This document shows, piece after piece, positions 10,747 through 19,528 of a DNA stretch of 64,000 nucleotides (positions are counted from its first letter, which is position 1; each line of letters begins with the position of its first letter). The position numbers and the translations under genes were made by a program. The stretch is from Flavobacteria bacterium BAL38 (GTDB lineage: Bacteria > Bacteroidota > Bacteroidia > Flavobacteriales > Flavobacteriaceae): NCBI GenBank assembly GCA_000169355.1, contig AAXX01000001.1, positions 496,001 to 560,000 of the forward strand, in the 5' to 3' direction. The notes beneath the pieces are model-generated. The model had not been told where the DNA came from and did no database searches. It saw nothing but the letters and a program-made list of their open reading frames with translations.

Positions 10747-11763
10747 TCAAATAAGATCTTTACTATCTTCATTTAACAGAATTAACGTTTTGTTCCTATT
10801 AGACTCGAAATCATAGTCTTGATAAAACGTTTTATAATAATCAATAACATTTTTTTGAAGTTCTTGGTATGCTGTGTAACTCATTTGCAGAGCCTTATCA
10901 ATAACTTGATGTATCGATTCTTCAGATTCATAAACTAAAGCATTTTTTTCATCTCTCAAAGTTGGGTTTAACCAATTTTGATAATTAATAATAGGCACTA
11001 CTCCAACCGACATGGCTTCTACTACATTGTGACACATTGGCATCGTCATTCCAGGAGCGCAAAATAGAAACTTTGCCGATGATAAATAATGACGCCATTC
11101 TTCTGAAGGGATTGCGCCTTGTTGCCATTTCATTACCACAAATTTATCTAAAAAAACACAGGAAGAAAACTGCTCTTTGAATTCAATTCCTGTGATGGAA
11201 ACTACAGCAGTATGTTGGATTATTTGGTTATAAATCTGCCATCGATTTAATAAATTGAAATTTTTGGTAATTGTATCCGAATCATAAATTTTAGCTTCAA
11301 AGTTGCCACTCATTACAATTCCAACCTGTTTTTCTAATAATTCAGGCTTAGCAATCATATAATTTCTTGGATGCATTATGTACGGAACAGCTTCTTTTAC
11401 ATATTCGTCTGTTGCATATACTTTTTTGTACTTAAAATTTATTGGAAAATCGGCGCTTTTTTTATGTGAAAATAAACGATACATTTTAGGTTTTTGAAAT
11501 GGCTTTGAGAAATAAATAAAATCCAATTCTTTGAACCACTTTACCAAAACGAAATAACGAAATAACGAAAACTCAATTACAATGGGTTGCTGATATTGTT
11601 GTTGCAATCTAAAAATTAAATTCAAATAGGTTCTAACTTTTGTACTTCGCTTTAAACTTAAAAACAACACTTCCTCTGTTCCGTTGTAAAAACGAACATG
11701 TTGGTAGTTTTCTCTAAACTCTTTGAGTTTTCGATTTATTTTCTTTTTAAGTAAATACAACAT
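10747..11763 (-). CDS. glycosyltransferase, exostosin-like/GT-B type
   Basis: 338 residues without a signal peptide. The C-terminal half carries a GT-B-like nucleotide-sugar site: FLFCAPGMTMPMCHNVVEAM followed by SVGVVPII, where the Glu sits as in retaining glycosyltransferases. The N-terminal half is basic and unremarkable. It is the last gene of glycan block A and shares one base with the upstream gene (TAATG stop-start overlap), so translation is coupled. Donor and acceptor are unknown. Family assignment as exostosin-like is tentative. Confidence 0.7.
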   Translation of the reverse strand: MLYLLKKKINRKLKEFRENYQHVRFYNGTEEVLFLSLKRSTKVRTYLNLIFRLQQQYQQPIVIEFSLFRYFVLVKWFKELDFIYFSKPFQKPKMYRLFSHKKSADFPINFKYKKVYATDEYVKEAVPYIMHPRNYMIAKPELLEKQVGIVMSGNFEAKIYDSDTITKNFNLLNRWQIYNQIIQHTAVVSITGIEFKEQFSSCVFLDKFVVMKWQQGAIPSEEWRHYLSSAKFLFCAPGMTMPMCHNVVEAMSVGVVPIINYQNWLNPTLRDEKNALVYESEESIHQVIDKALQMSYTAYQELQKNVIDYYKTFYQDYDFESNRNKTLILLNEDSKDLI

Positions 11764-12755
11764 TATATTGGAGGATTAAAAAACAAAGTGAACCATCCTG
11801 AAATTCTTCCTAAAGTTTCTGTTAATACTTCTTTTCGTTTTGACATGGTAAAACCATTCGTAAATCGAATAGCCGTTAATAATATCGTAATCAAATGCCA
11901 CTTTACTTTTGCTTTAAAAGACGGATTTGGATATTTTACACGCCAAACATAATACCCATTTCGCACCACCATTTTCCCATAATCATACTTATTAGGTCGT
12001 CCTGAGGCATCGTGATAATGTCCTAATTGTGCATTAGTGTTGATGTATAATTTACCAACTTTTGATAATCGAAGTGTAAAATCGGCATCTTCATACAATC
12101 CATATCCTTCGAAATAAGTTGAAAATTGAAATTCTTGAAAAACAGTCTTTCTAAAAGAAGAAACACCTCCCATAAGTTGCTCTACTTTGTAAATTTTCCC
12201 TGAAGGTGGTAAAAAACCGATACTTCTTCCGTGAGAAAATTCAGGTAAACAACCTGGAGGGCGATTACTATCTAATCCTAACTTTTTACGCCAAACAAAT
12301 CGAGAACCATCTTTTCTTTTCCAACCATCATAATAAAACTCATTTATTTTAGGTTGGTAATCTAGAGTTACTTTTGTCCAATGTATCTCATTACTAATAT
12401 AACCTCCAACTCCTAATGCTTCTGGAAATAAAGTATACGTTTTTATAATTTCTTCAAAATAGTTGGATTCCAAAACGGTATCATCGTCTAAAAAACAAAC
12501 TATTTCACTTGCTTCCTGAACTCTTGTAATACCATAATTGCGTTGTTTCGTTAAACCTCTATCTGTTTCATCTACTTTGAAATACTTCAAACCTTGAAAC
12601 GAATTTTTAGTCAGCATTTCCTTGGTGAAATCATCTGGCGAACCATCTACAATCAAAATCTCATTTGGATACAACGTTTGATGCTGCACCGAAAGCAAAA
12701 GCTTCAATAAAGGTTGCGAACGCTTAAACGTACAAATGATTAAAGTAAACACCAT
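11763..12755 (-). CDS. family 2 glycosyltransferase
   Basis: 330 residues. A GT-A fold opens at the N-terminus with TLIICTFKRSQPLLKLLLSV, followed by ILIVDGSPDD and the metal-binding acidic motif VCFLDDDTVLE. A GYGLYEDADFTLRL motif gives the likely catalytic acidic pair. A hydrophobic stretch near residues 285-300 may touch the membrane. It probably adds one sugar to a lipid-linked glycan on the cytoplasmic face. It is tightly coupled to its neighbours (one-base overlap downstream, 1 bp gap upstream). Confidence 0.87.
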   Translation of the reverse strand: MVFTLIICTFKRSQPLLKLLLSVQHQTLYPNEILIVDGSPDDFTKEMLTKNSFQGLKYFKVDETDRGLTKQRNYGITRVQEASEIVCFLDDDTVLESNYFEEIIKTYTLFPEALGVGGYISNEIHWTKVTLDYQPKINEFYYDGWKRKDGSRFVWRKKLGLDSNRPPGCLPEFSHGRSIGFLPPSGKIYKVEQLMGGVSSFRKTVFQEFQFSTYFEGYGLYEDADFTLRLSKVGKLYINTNAQLGHYHDASGRPNKYDYGKMVVRNGYYVWRVKYPNPSFKAKVKWHLITILLTAIRFTNGFTMSKRKEVLTETLGRISGWFTLFFNPPI

Positions 12756-12756
12756 A

Positions 12757-14298
12757 TTATTTTGATTGCGATTTTAATTTTTTAGCCCATTTTTCACTTA
12801 CTTCCCATTGCTTTTGCATGGTTTTGTAATATCGAAACGGATTTTTTATTGTTTGTTGCTCGTAATATTTTAAAAACAAGTTTAATTTATATCCAAGTAT
12901 TTGCTCTTTTGTATGATACAACATTTTAAACAACATCACCGTTGGCGAAGGTTTGGGTTGGGTTGCTTCTTCATGCCAAGGCAAAATTGGTTTCACTCTA
13001 AATCCTCCGACAGGTGCTTTTAAATGTAAAATTTGTGGCTGTGGTAAATATAAAACATCATAACCTTTATTTCGTAATTGCATCCCAAAATCGGCATCTT
13101 CTCCAAAACCATTTTCAAATCGCATATCAAAACTAAGACCTTCCAATGCTTCTCGTTTTACCATACTACATCCTGAACCAAAAGTATCCCAATGCATCAT
13201 GTGATTAAAAACGTGAGTTTCATTAGGTCTAAAGCAGGCTAAAGTAAAAGCCTTTTCATTGGTTTTTAAAATCGTTTTCAGACTATCTTCAATAAAATTT
13301 GATTCTAACTTAATATCATCATCTGCAAAAAACACCCAATCACTTTGCACATCTTTCAAAGCGATATTTCTTGCATTACAAGCACCTGTTTGATGAATAA
13401 AATGATGAATTATTTCAAAAGGCCAAATTTCATTCTTCAAATAATCTAACTCGGACTGACTATTTTCAAGCGGATTTTGTTCTACAATTATGATACGATT
13501 TGGAGTTTTCGTTTGCGTTCTTAAATCACAAAGCACATCGTATAAATATTTTTTTCTACCAATAGTTGGAATCAAAATATCAAGAGTTACTTCTGGAGAA
13601 TCCACATTTGAAATTTCTTGCTCTGTTTTAGCGTTTCTGTCAAAAGCAATTCGTTTAACTGAAATTACACTCATTAAAGATGCAATAGGAAATCGTTTTT
13701 CAAATAAAATAAATAACAAAAACAACTGCAAACATTTTGAAAAACCATAGTATTGTGATGTCCAATGAAAAAGTTCATTGGTAGTTCCCAAGTATGGCTT
13801 TACAACCTTTACTTCTAGAAGCAAATTGCGATTTGAATAAGTTCGCAATCCATTTCTGTGACCCATTTTTGCCATAATGGTCAAAAAAAAACCAAACCTA
13901 AAATTATCATTAATGAATTGACTTCCGAAACTTACAAAATCTTGAGCCGAAATAGTTCCGATAAAAGCACTTGCTTGCCAACTTGCAAAGGAAACTTTTT
14001 TATTAATTTTTATAAAAGGTGAAGGTTCTACATAACCTACTTTTTCTGTTAAAAACTCTGTTTCAGATGAATTATAAAAATACATTACCTGACTTTTAAC
14101 GTTATTTTCAATCCAATTGTGATTCACCTGGTTTTCCAAAGATTCGTGAACCCAAACCAATTGAGCATTCGGATATTGTTGCGAAAATTCGAAAATTAAC
14201 TTCTGAATATCTTTAGAAGAATCAAACGAAGAAACGGCAGCGAAATCTTGATAGATTGCTGTAACTTTTTTAAAATCATGTACAAAAGTTATATTCAT
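12757..14298 (-). CDS. family 2 glycosyltransferase with N-terminal extension
   Basis: 513 residues, about 200 more than a minimal GT2 enzyme. Residues from about 240 form the GT-A core: TLDILIPTIGRKKYLYDVL, RIIIVEQNP, the acidic motif WVFFADDDIKLE and GFGEDADFGMQL. The first 230 residues contain no motif I recognise and could bind the acceptor or a partner. It sits 4 bp after the upstream GT4 gene. The substrate is not readable. Confidence 0.85.
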   Translation of the reverse strand: MNITFVHDFKKVTAIYQDFAAVSSFDSSKDIQKLIFEFSQQYPNAQLVWVHESLENQVNHNWIENNVKSQVMYFYNSSETEFLTEKVGYVEPSPFIKINKKVSFASWQASAFIGTISAQDFVSFGSQFINDNFRFGFFLTIMAKMGHRNGLRTYSNRNLLLEVKVVKPYLGTTNELFHWTSQYYGFSKCLQLFLLFILFEKRFPIASLMSVISVKRIAFDRNAKTEQEISNVDSPEVTLDILIPTIGRKKYLYDVLCDLRTQTKTPNRIIIVEQNPLENSQSELDYLKNEIWPFEIIHHFIHQTGACNARNIALKDVQSDWVFFADDDIKLESNFIEDSLKTILKTNEKAFTLACFRPNETHVFNHMMHWDTFGSGCSMVKREALEGLSFDMRFENGFGEDADFGMQLRNKGYDVLYLPQPQILHLKAPVGGFRVKPILPWHEEATQPKPSPTVMLFKMLYHTKEQILGYKLNLFLKYYEQQTIKNPFRYYKTMQKQWEVSEKWAKKLKSQSK

Positions 14299-14302
14299 AG
14301 AC

Positions 14303-15448
14303 TTACTTTATCAAATGCTGATAGTAATTAATATTTTCTGCTACTTTTTTAGTAATATCAAAATGTTTTTCAACATATAGTCTAGCTTCGTAACCCATTT
14401 TGGAATTACAATCCGTATCGCTTAAAAGTGTAATTATTTTTTGTGCAAACACCTCATGATTAGCAGGATGTACTAAGAAACCACTTTTCCCATCTTGCAT
14501 TAATTCTTGTGCCCAACCAATGTTACTATTCACTACTGCTTTTTTCATTGCCATCGATTCGATAGTGACCATTCCGAGGGTTTCAGCGTAAGTGGGAAAT
14601 ACACAAACATTGGCTTTTTTGATATACTCTTGTACTTCCGCGTAGGGTATTTTACCTAAATAGGAAACCTGTCCCAAATCCTTTTCATGAAACTGTTGCT
14701 TAACTAATTCCCATGTAGATTTACTTCCTGTGGCTACATCTCCAGAATCGCCACCAATTAATACCAATTTGGCTTCTGGAAACTGATTTCTCACTTTATG
14801 GAAGATTTCAGGCAATTCAAAAACACCTTTTTTTCTTATGATAGTTCCGATATATAAAATAAGTCCTTTCTCAAAACGTTCTGGGTGTTCATTATTGAAT
14901 TGGGTTAAATCCAAACCGTAATGAATGGTTTTTATCTGTTCTTTGTGTAACCCAAAAAGTTCAGCCGAAACTTCACCTGCGTATTTCGTAGGTGCAATAA
15001 ACCCTTTTGCTTTTCTTACCGCTAAGGTTTCAAACAAACGATTTTTAAACTTCTGTTTTCTGTTTTCGATATGACAAAAATAGGTGTCGCTTCCGTGAAA
15101 ACGAATTACTAATGGAACCGTAAAATTCATAAAAGCGGTAACTCCTGTCCAATCAGGTGCTTCGATTACATCTATTTTCTCTTTCTTAACAACCAAATTA
15201 ACATAGTTTTGAAGGTGTTTTCTGTAAAAAAACCATTTCCCTAATCGATATTTTTTGTTTGAAATAAAATGAAAAGCAATTCCATTTTCTTCAAAAACTT
15301 CCGATTTTGGCTGACCATATACAAAAACCGTCACCTTTACCCCTTTTGTAACCAAAGCCACCACCAAGTTTTTAATACTGGTACCTAAACCACCCGAATG
15401 TTTTATTTTAGGATGTGGATATTCTGGAGTTAAAAAAGCGATATGCAT
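14303..15448 (-). CDS. family 4 glycosyltransferase
   Basis: 381 residues. The N-terminal domain shows the GT4 opening MHIAFLTPEYPHP with a glycine-rich loop KHSGGLGTSIKNL. The C-terminal domain shows YIGTIIRKKGVFELPEIF and the EX7E-type site ETLGMVTIESMAMKKAVV. It is a retaining GT-B enzyme that would transfer a hexose or similar sugar from a nucleotide donor. It lies between the SGNH/MBOAT cluster and two GT2 genes in the same operon. Confidence 0.9.
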   Translation of the reverse strand: MHIAFLTPEYPHPKIKHSGGLGTSIKNLVVALVTKGVKVTVFVYGQPKSEVFEENGIAFHFISNKKYRLGKWFFYRKHLQNYVNLVVKKEKIDVIEAPDWTGVTAFMNFTVPLVIRFHGSDTYFCHIENRKQKFKNRLFETLAVRKAKGFIAPTKYAGEVSAELFGLHKEQIKTIHYGLDLTQFNNEHPERFEKGLILYIGTIIRKKGVFELPEIFHKVRNQFPEAKLVLIGGDSGDVATGSKSTWELVKQQFHEKDLGQVSYLGKIPYAEVQEYIKKANVCVFPTYAETLGMVTIESMAMKKAVVNSNIGWAQELMQDGKSGFLVHPANHEVFAQKIITLLSDTDCNSKMGYEARLYVEKHFDITKKVAENINYYQHLIK

Positions 15449-15450
15449 AT

Positions 15451-16332
15451 TTATTTACTTAATTCTTTACAAAAGGCTAAAGTACAAAAAGTTCTGCCTT
15501 TACTATTTACGTGAATGTTATCGAAGAAGAAATCTTCTGGTAAAATTCTAGAATGATTAACTATTTTGAATTCGTCAGTGTTCGGAAACACGACATTTTT
15601 TCTATGAATAGGAGATTGATACACAATTAAACCAATACCATTTTGTTTGCATAGCTTTTTAATCTTTAAAAATGATGGATTTAAATAACTTGTTTCAATA
15701 TTAGTAACAATTCCTTTTTCTATATGATTTTCAATTTGTGGATACGTGTAATTTCCTTTATCATCAAATCTATTTCTTTTGGTAGGTTTTAAAAAGGCAT
15801 ATATTGAAGGATAAAACAATTCATTGTTATAATAACTCACTCCTAAAATAGGCATGAACTTAGAATAAGTAAGTACTTTCAATTCTCCATGCTCCATTCG
15901 ATTATAATAATTATAAATCAAAGAATCTTGAACTTCCGTTAAAAAACGATAATCGTTGTTATTTAATTCGTTTACCGGATTTTGTAAATCACCCGGAGTA
16001 ACACATAAAATCAATTGATCTGTAGATTTTCCTAAAGAAAGGAAATATTGCAACATCAAATAATGCGAACTTAAAGAAGTATCGTCCATACTAATGTTTA
16101 AACCAGAAGTATTTAAAGTTTTATCAATCAACTTCGTATCTAATGTAGTTAATCCGGTACTAGAACCTAAAACCACATAATCAAAATGGGTTTCTTTGAC
16201 ACCATTTTTTACAAACTGATTTTTATACAATTGCGACTTCCCTAAAACATAAAGAGATAAATAAGCAATTCCGTTTCCAATCAAAAGAATGAAAAAAGTA
16301 TAAATGGCTATTTTGGTTAGAAACTTCTTCAT
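15451..16332 (-). CDS. membrane-anchored SGNH/AlgJ-like protein paired with MBOAT
   Basis: 293 residues with an N-terminal membrane segment (about 8-30) and an extracytoplasmic domain. The SGNH nucleophile block reads VVLGSSTGLT (Ser58) and the C-terminal block reads FFDNIHVNSKG, a canonical DxxH pair (Asp271, His274). It shares one base (TAATG) with the MBOAT gene upstream. By analogy with AlgI-AlgJ/X and PatA-PatB, the MBOAT moves acetyl across the membrane and the SGNH protein places it on the glycan. It is clearly more diverged than the two paralogues at 17763-19528, and it alone keeps the Asp of the DxxH pair. Confidence 0.75.
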   Translation of the reverse strand: MKKFLTKIAIYTFFILLIGNGIAYLSLYVLGKSQLYKNQFVKNGVKETHFDYVVLGSSTGLTTLDTKLIDKTLNTSGLNISMDDTSLSSHYLMLQYFLSLGKSTDQLILCVTPGDLQNPVNELNNNDYRFLTEVQDSLIYNYYNRMEHGELKVLTYSKFMPILGVSYYNNELFYPSIYAFLKPTKRNRFDDKGNYTYPQIENHIEKGIVTNIETSYLNPSFLKIKKLCKQNGIGLIVYQSPIHRKNVVFPNTDEFKIVNHSRILPEDFFFDNIHVNSKGRTFCTLAFCKELSK

Positions 16333-17759
16333 TAGAATTGGAAATAAATAAAGTCCATTTGATTTTTAAAACTTCCCATAAAGAAAATTAACAACACTAA
16401 AAGTAAAGCCCCAAAAGCTGAGATTTTAGGTAATTCTCTTTTTTTGATAACCCAAACTAATTCTTGCATAGATAAAATTCCGACAGCCAAAACACTTAAA
16501 CCAAAAATCATCAAATTCGCATTGGTTTTATAGAATAAGGTCAATCCTAAATTTTTCAATTCTAACATATGAGCTAAATATTGAAAAGCATCTGCAATTG
16601 AATCCGCTCTAAAAAAGACCCAACCAATACAAACCACAAAAAAGGTTACCCCTATTTTAGCAAAATCGAGCCAACCATAGGATTTGGTAATCAAATGACT
16701 TCTATTTATGTTGAATAGTAATAATGGTAAAAACATCAAAGCGTGAAATAATCCCCAAACCACATAAGTCCAGTTGGCGCCATGCCAAAAACCACTGACT
16801 AAAAAGATAATCATCACGTTTCGAATTTTAAACCCTTGTGAACCTTTTGAACCGCCAAGCGGAATATAAATATAATCGCGAAACCATGTAGATAACGAAA
16901 TGTGCCAACGACGCCAAAATTCTGCAATATCTCTTGAGAAATACGGAAACTTAAAATTCACCATTAAATCAAATCCAAAAAGTTTGGAAATCCCAATTGC
17001 CATATCGGAATATCCAGAAAAATCACCATAAATCTGAAAAGCAAAGAATACCATTCCAACAAACAATTCGCCACTAGAATACGCTTCAGGATTTTCAAAA
17101 ATCTTGTTAACAAAAAAAGCACAATTATCTGCAACCACCACTTTTTTGAACATCCCCCAAATAATCAATTTTACACCATCCACCGCATTTTGATAATCAA
17201 AAGTTCGTTTTTTATAAAACTGAGGTAATAAATGAGCAGCTCTTTCAATAGGACCTGCTACTAATTGTGGAAAGAAAGTTACAAAAGCAGCAAAATCGAT
17301 AAAACTTTTGGTAGGTTGCATTTCCTTTCGATATACATCAATGGTGTAACTCAAGGTTTGGAACGTATAAAACGAAATTCCAACAGGAAGTATAATATTT
17401 AACGTGCTTGCTTCCATAGTAATTCCGAGACTTGACCAAGCTTCTATCCAACTTGTAACAAAGAAATTATAGTATTTAAAAAAACCTAGCATTCCTAAAT
17501 TCCCCACTAAACTAATTCCTAATAAATATTTTCGATTTAGAGGACTCTCACTTTTCTGAAGCGCTAATGCTACAAAATAATCTAAGAATGTACTGGCGAT
17601 AATTAAGGATAAAAAACGCCAATCCCACCAACCATAGAAAATATAACTGGTTATCAACAACAATAAGTTTTGTGCTCGTAGTTGGTTTTTAAACACAAAC
17701 CAATACAAGAAAAAAACCGTGGGTAGAAAAAGTAAAAATTCTATCGAGTTAAAAAGCAT
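16332..17759 (-). CDS. MBOAT-family O-acyltransferase (AlgI/PatA-like)
   Basis: 475 residues with many membrane segments. It contains the MBOAT signatures FWRRWHISLSTWFRDYIYIP (about 280-300) and SGFWHGANWT with the presumed catalytic His near residue 325, plus QLVAGPIERAAHLLPQF. The family passes acyl (usually acetyl) groups through the membrane to extracellular polysaccharide. It is paralogous along its whole length to the protein at 19528-20961; both end in FIYFQF. It sits between two SGNH genes, 3 bp after one and overlapping the other by one base. Confidence 0.92.
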   Translation of the reverse strand: MLFNSIEFLLFLPTVFFLYWFVFKNQLRAQNLLLLITSYIFYGWWDWRFLSLIIASTFLDYFVALALQKSESPLNRKYLLGISLVGNLGMLGFFKYYNFFVTSWIEAWSSLGITMEASTLNIILPVGISFYTFQTLSYTIDVYRKEMQPTKSFIDFAAFVTFFPQLVAGPIERAAHLLPQFYKKRTFDYQNAVDGVKLIIWGMFKKVVVADNCAFFVNKIFENPEAYSSGELFVGMVFFAFQIYGDFSGYSDMAIGISKLFGFDLMVNFKFPYFSRDIAEFWRRWHISLSTWFRDYIYIPLGGSKGSQGFKIRNVMIIFLVSGFWHGANWTYVVWGLFHALMFLPLLLFNINRSHLITKSYGWLDFAKIGVTFFVVCIGWVFFRADSIADAFQYLAHMLELKNLGLTLFYKTNANLMIFGLSVLAVGILSMQELVWVIKKRELPKISAFGALLLVLLIFFMGSFKNQMDFIYFQF

Positions 17760-17762
17760 TTA

Positions 17763-18641
17763 CTATTTTTTAAATAAGTCTTTAATAATTTTAGTGGTGT
17801 ACAATCGTGCTCCTTTATCATTTAAATGCCCGCAAGAGGAAAAGTATTGATCTCCCTCTACTACATGTTCATACTCTTTAATTTCAGAATACAAAGCTTT
17901 CACTTTTTTAAAATAGTCCATTCCCTTTACATTAGAGCACATAGGTGTGGTAACAGCAATTAAATTGATATTGTTCGCTTTACAAATTTGCTTAATTTCT
18001 TCGAAATATCGATTACGTAAAGGTACTAAACTTTCAATATTATTTTTCATATTGGCTTTAGGATTAAATCCAAGCGGATAATAACCTTTATTTGCCAATG
18101 TATTGGTCGGCTCATTTACTAATGTTTTATGCCAAGCTCTAAAACCTACTTTAGTATCAAATTGTATATAACGATAAAACGGCACATAATACAATTCTAA
18201 AAAATCAGGTTCCTTTTCAAAATGATTTGAAATTGTTTTGGATTGATGTAAAAAAGGCATAAAACGACTGAAAGTAGCATCATCTCTTTTTTCATTGGAT
18301 AAATTCAAATCGGTTTCAACAATTACATTTTTAATTTTCCAATCGCGTTCTAGCATCAACTTTAACATTAGAGAAGTTTCAAACAAATGCGAACCGCTCA
18401 TTCCGTAATTAAACGTTTTCAATCCTTTTTGTTCAAATAATTCCGAAACAAAATGATTATTTGCTCTTGAGGTACCTAAAATAATTACGTCGTAATTTTG
18501 AGGATTCGAGTTTATAACGTTTTCCACTTTATTTCGAGTTTCCGATTGTGCAAAAACAGAAGTGTAAATAAAATCCAATACAAAAGCAGAGAGCAAAAGC
18601 ACTAGCAAAATTTTTTCAACAAATAGAAGAAAAGATTTCAT
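17763..18641 (-). CDS. SGNH-like O-acetylation partner protein, tandem copy 1
   Basis: 292 residues with an N-terminal membrane anchor (about 8-30). The nucleophile block is DVIILGTSRANNHF (Ser58) and block II is YGMSGSHLFET. The C-terminal block reads FSSCGHLNDKGARL: the His (272) is present but the Asp three residues earlier is Ser. It is about half identical to the next gene and clearly a tandem duplicate. It shares one base with that gene (TAATG). It probably works with one of the two flanking MBOAT proteins in O-acetylation. Activity despite the missing Asp is uncertain. Confidence 0.72.
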   Translation of the reverse strand: MKSFLLFVEKILLVLLLSAFVLDFIYTSVFAQSETRNKVENVINSNPQNYDVIILGTSRANNHFVSELFEQKGLKTFNYGMSGSHLFETSLMLKLMLERDWKIKNVIVETDLNLSNEKRDDATFSRFMPFLHQSKTISNHFEKEPDFLELYYVPFYRYIQFDTKVGFRAWHKTLVNEPTNTLANKGYYPLGFNPKANMKNNIESLVPLRNRYFEEIKQICKANNINLIAVTTPMCSNVKGMDYFKKVKALYSEIKEYEHVVEGDQYFSSCGHLNDKGARLYTTKIIKDLFKK

Positions 18642-19528
18642 TATTCTACTTTAGTTGAGAAAAAATCTTCAATAATTTTTGTGGTAAACAATCGCGCACC
18701 AGCTTCATTCATGTGTCCACAACTTGAAAAATACTTATCATCTGCAATACTATTTTCATAATTATGAACTTCCGGATATATACTTTTTATCTTATTAAAA
18801 TAATCAATTCCTTTTACATTTGAACACATTGGTGTACTAACAACAATAAGATTAATGTTGTTAGTTTTACAAATGTCTTTGATAAATTCGTAATCTTTAT
18901 TTTTCTTAGGCGCATATTTTGTCAAATCATACTTCATGTTTTTCCCTTCACCTTTTAAGGCGTAAAAACCTTCATTCAAAATACTCGCTGAAGTTTTTTG
19001 TATAGCAGAAAAAAACATTTCTCTAAAACCAATTTGAGAATCATACTGAATGTAGCGATAAAAAGGCATATAATATAATGAACTAAATTCAGGAACAATA
19101 TTCTTGTAATAATTTAAAACCGTTGCATGTGACTTTAAAAAGGGCATAAATCTCGCTCTTGTTCCTTCAGAATGTCCCTCCGAATTAATATTCAAATCAA
19201 TTTCTAAGATAATATTTTTAAAACGATACCCTTTATCAATTATTAATTGTAACATTAATGCAGATTCTTGCAATCTAGCACCACTCATACCATAATTGTA
19301 AGCTTTGAATCCTTTTTCAATAAAAAGCTGTGGCACAAAATGATTGTTTGCTCTTGAAGAGCCTAACATGATTACATCATATTTTTTAGCTTCCGAATTA
19401 ATAACGTTTTCAATTTTATTTCTTTTAGTTGATTTTGAATAAACATATGAATAGCTGAAGTCTAGTGCAAAACTCGAAAGTAAAAGCACTAACAATATTT
19501 TTCCGATAAAGTCTAAAAACTGTTTCAT
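18641..19528 (-). CDS. SGNH-like O-acetylation partner protein, tandem copy 2
   Basis: 295 residues, same plan as the preceding protein: membrane anchor, nucleophile block DVIMLGSSRANNHF (Ser58), block II YGMSGARLQES and C-terminal block FSSCGHMNEAGARL with His272. Again Ser takes the place of the Asp of DxxH. It overlaps the upstream MBOAT gene by one base, so each MBOAT is followed by an SGNH gene. The likely origin is duplication of an MBOAT-SGNH pair. Confidence 0.72.
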   Translation of the reverse strand: MKQFLDFIGKILLVLLLSSFALDFSYSYVYSKSTKRNKIENVINSEAKKYDVIMLGSSRANNHFVPQLFIEKGFKAYNYGMSGARLQESALMLQLIIDKGYRFKNIILEIDLNINSEGHSEGTRARFMPFLKSHATVLNYYKNIVPEFSSLYYMPFYRYIQYDSQIGFREMFFSAIQKTSASILNEGFYALKGEGKNMKYDLTKYAPKKNKDYEFIKDICKTNNINLIVVSTPMCSNVKGIDYFNKIKSIYPEVHNYENSIADDKYFSSCGHMNEAGARLFTTKIIEDFFSTKVE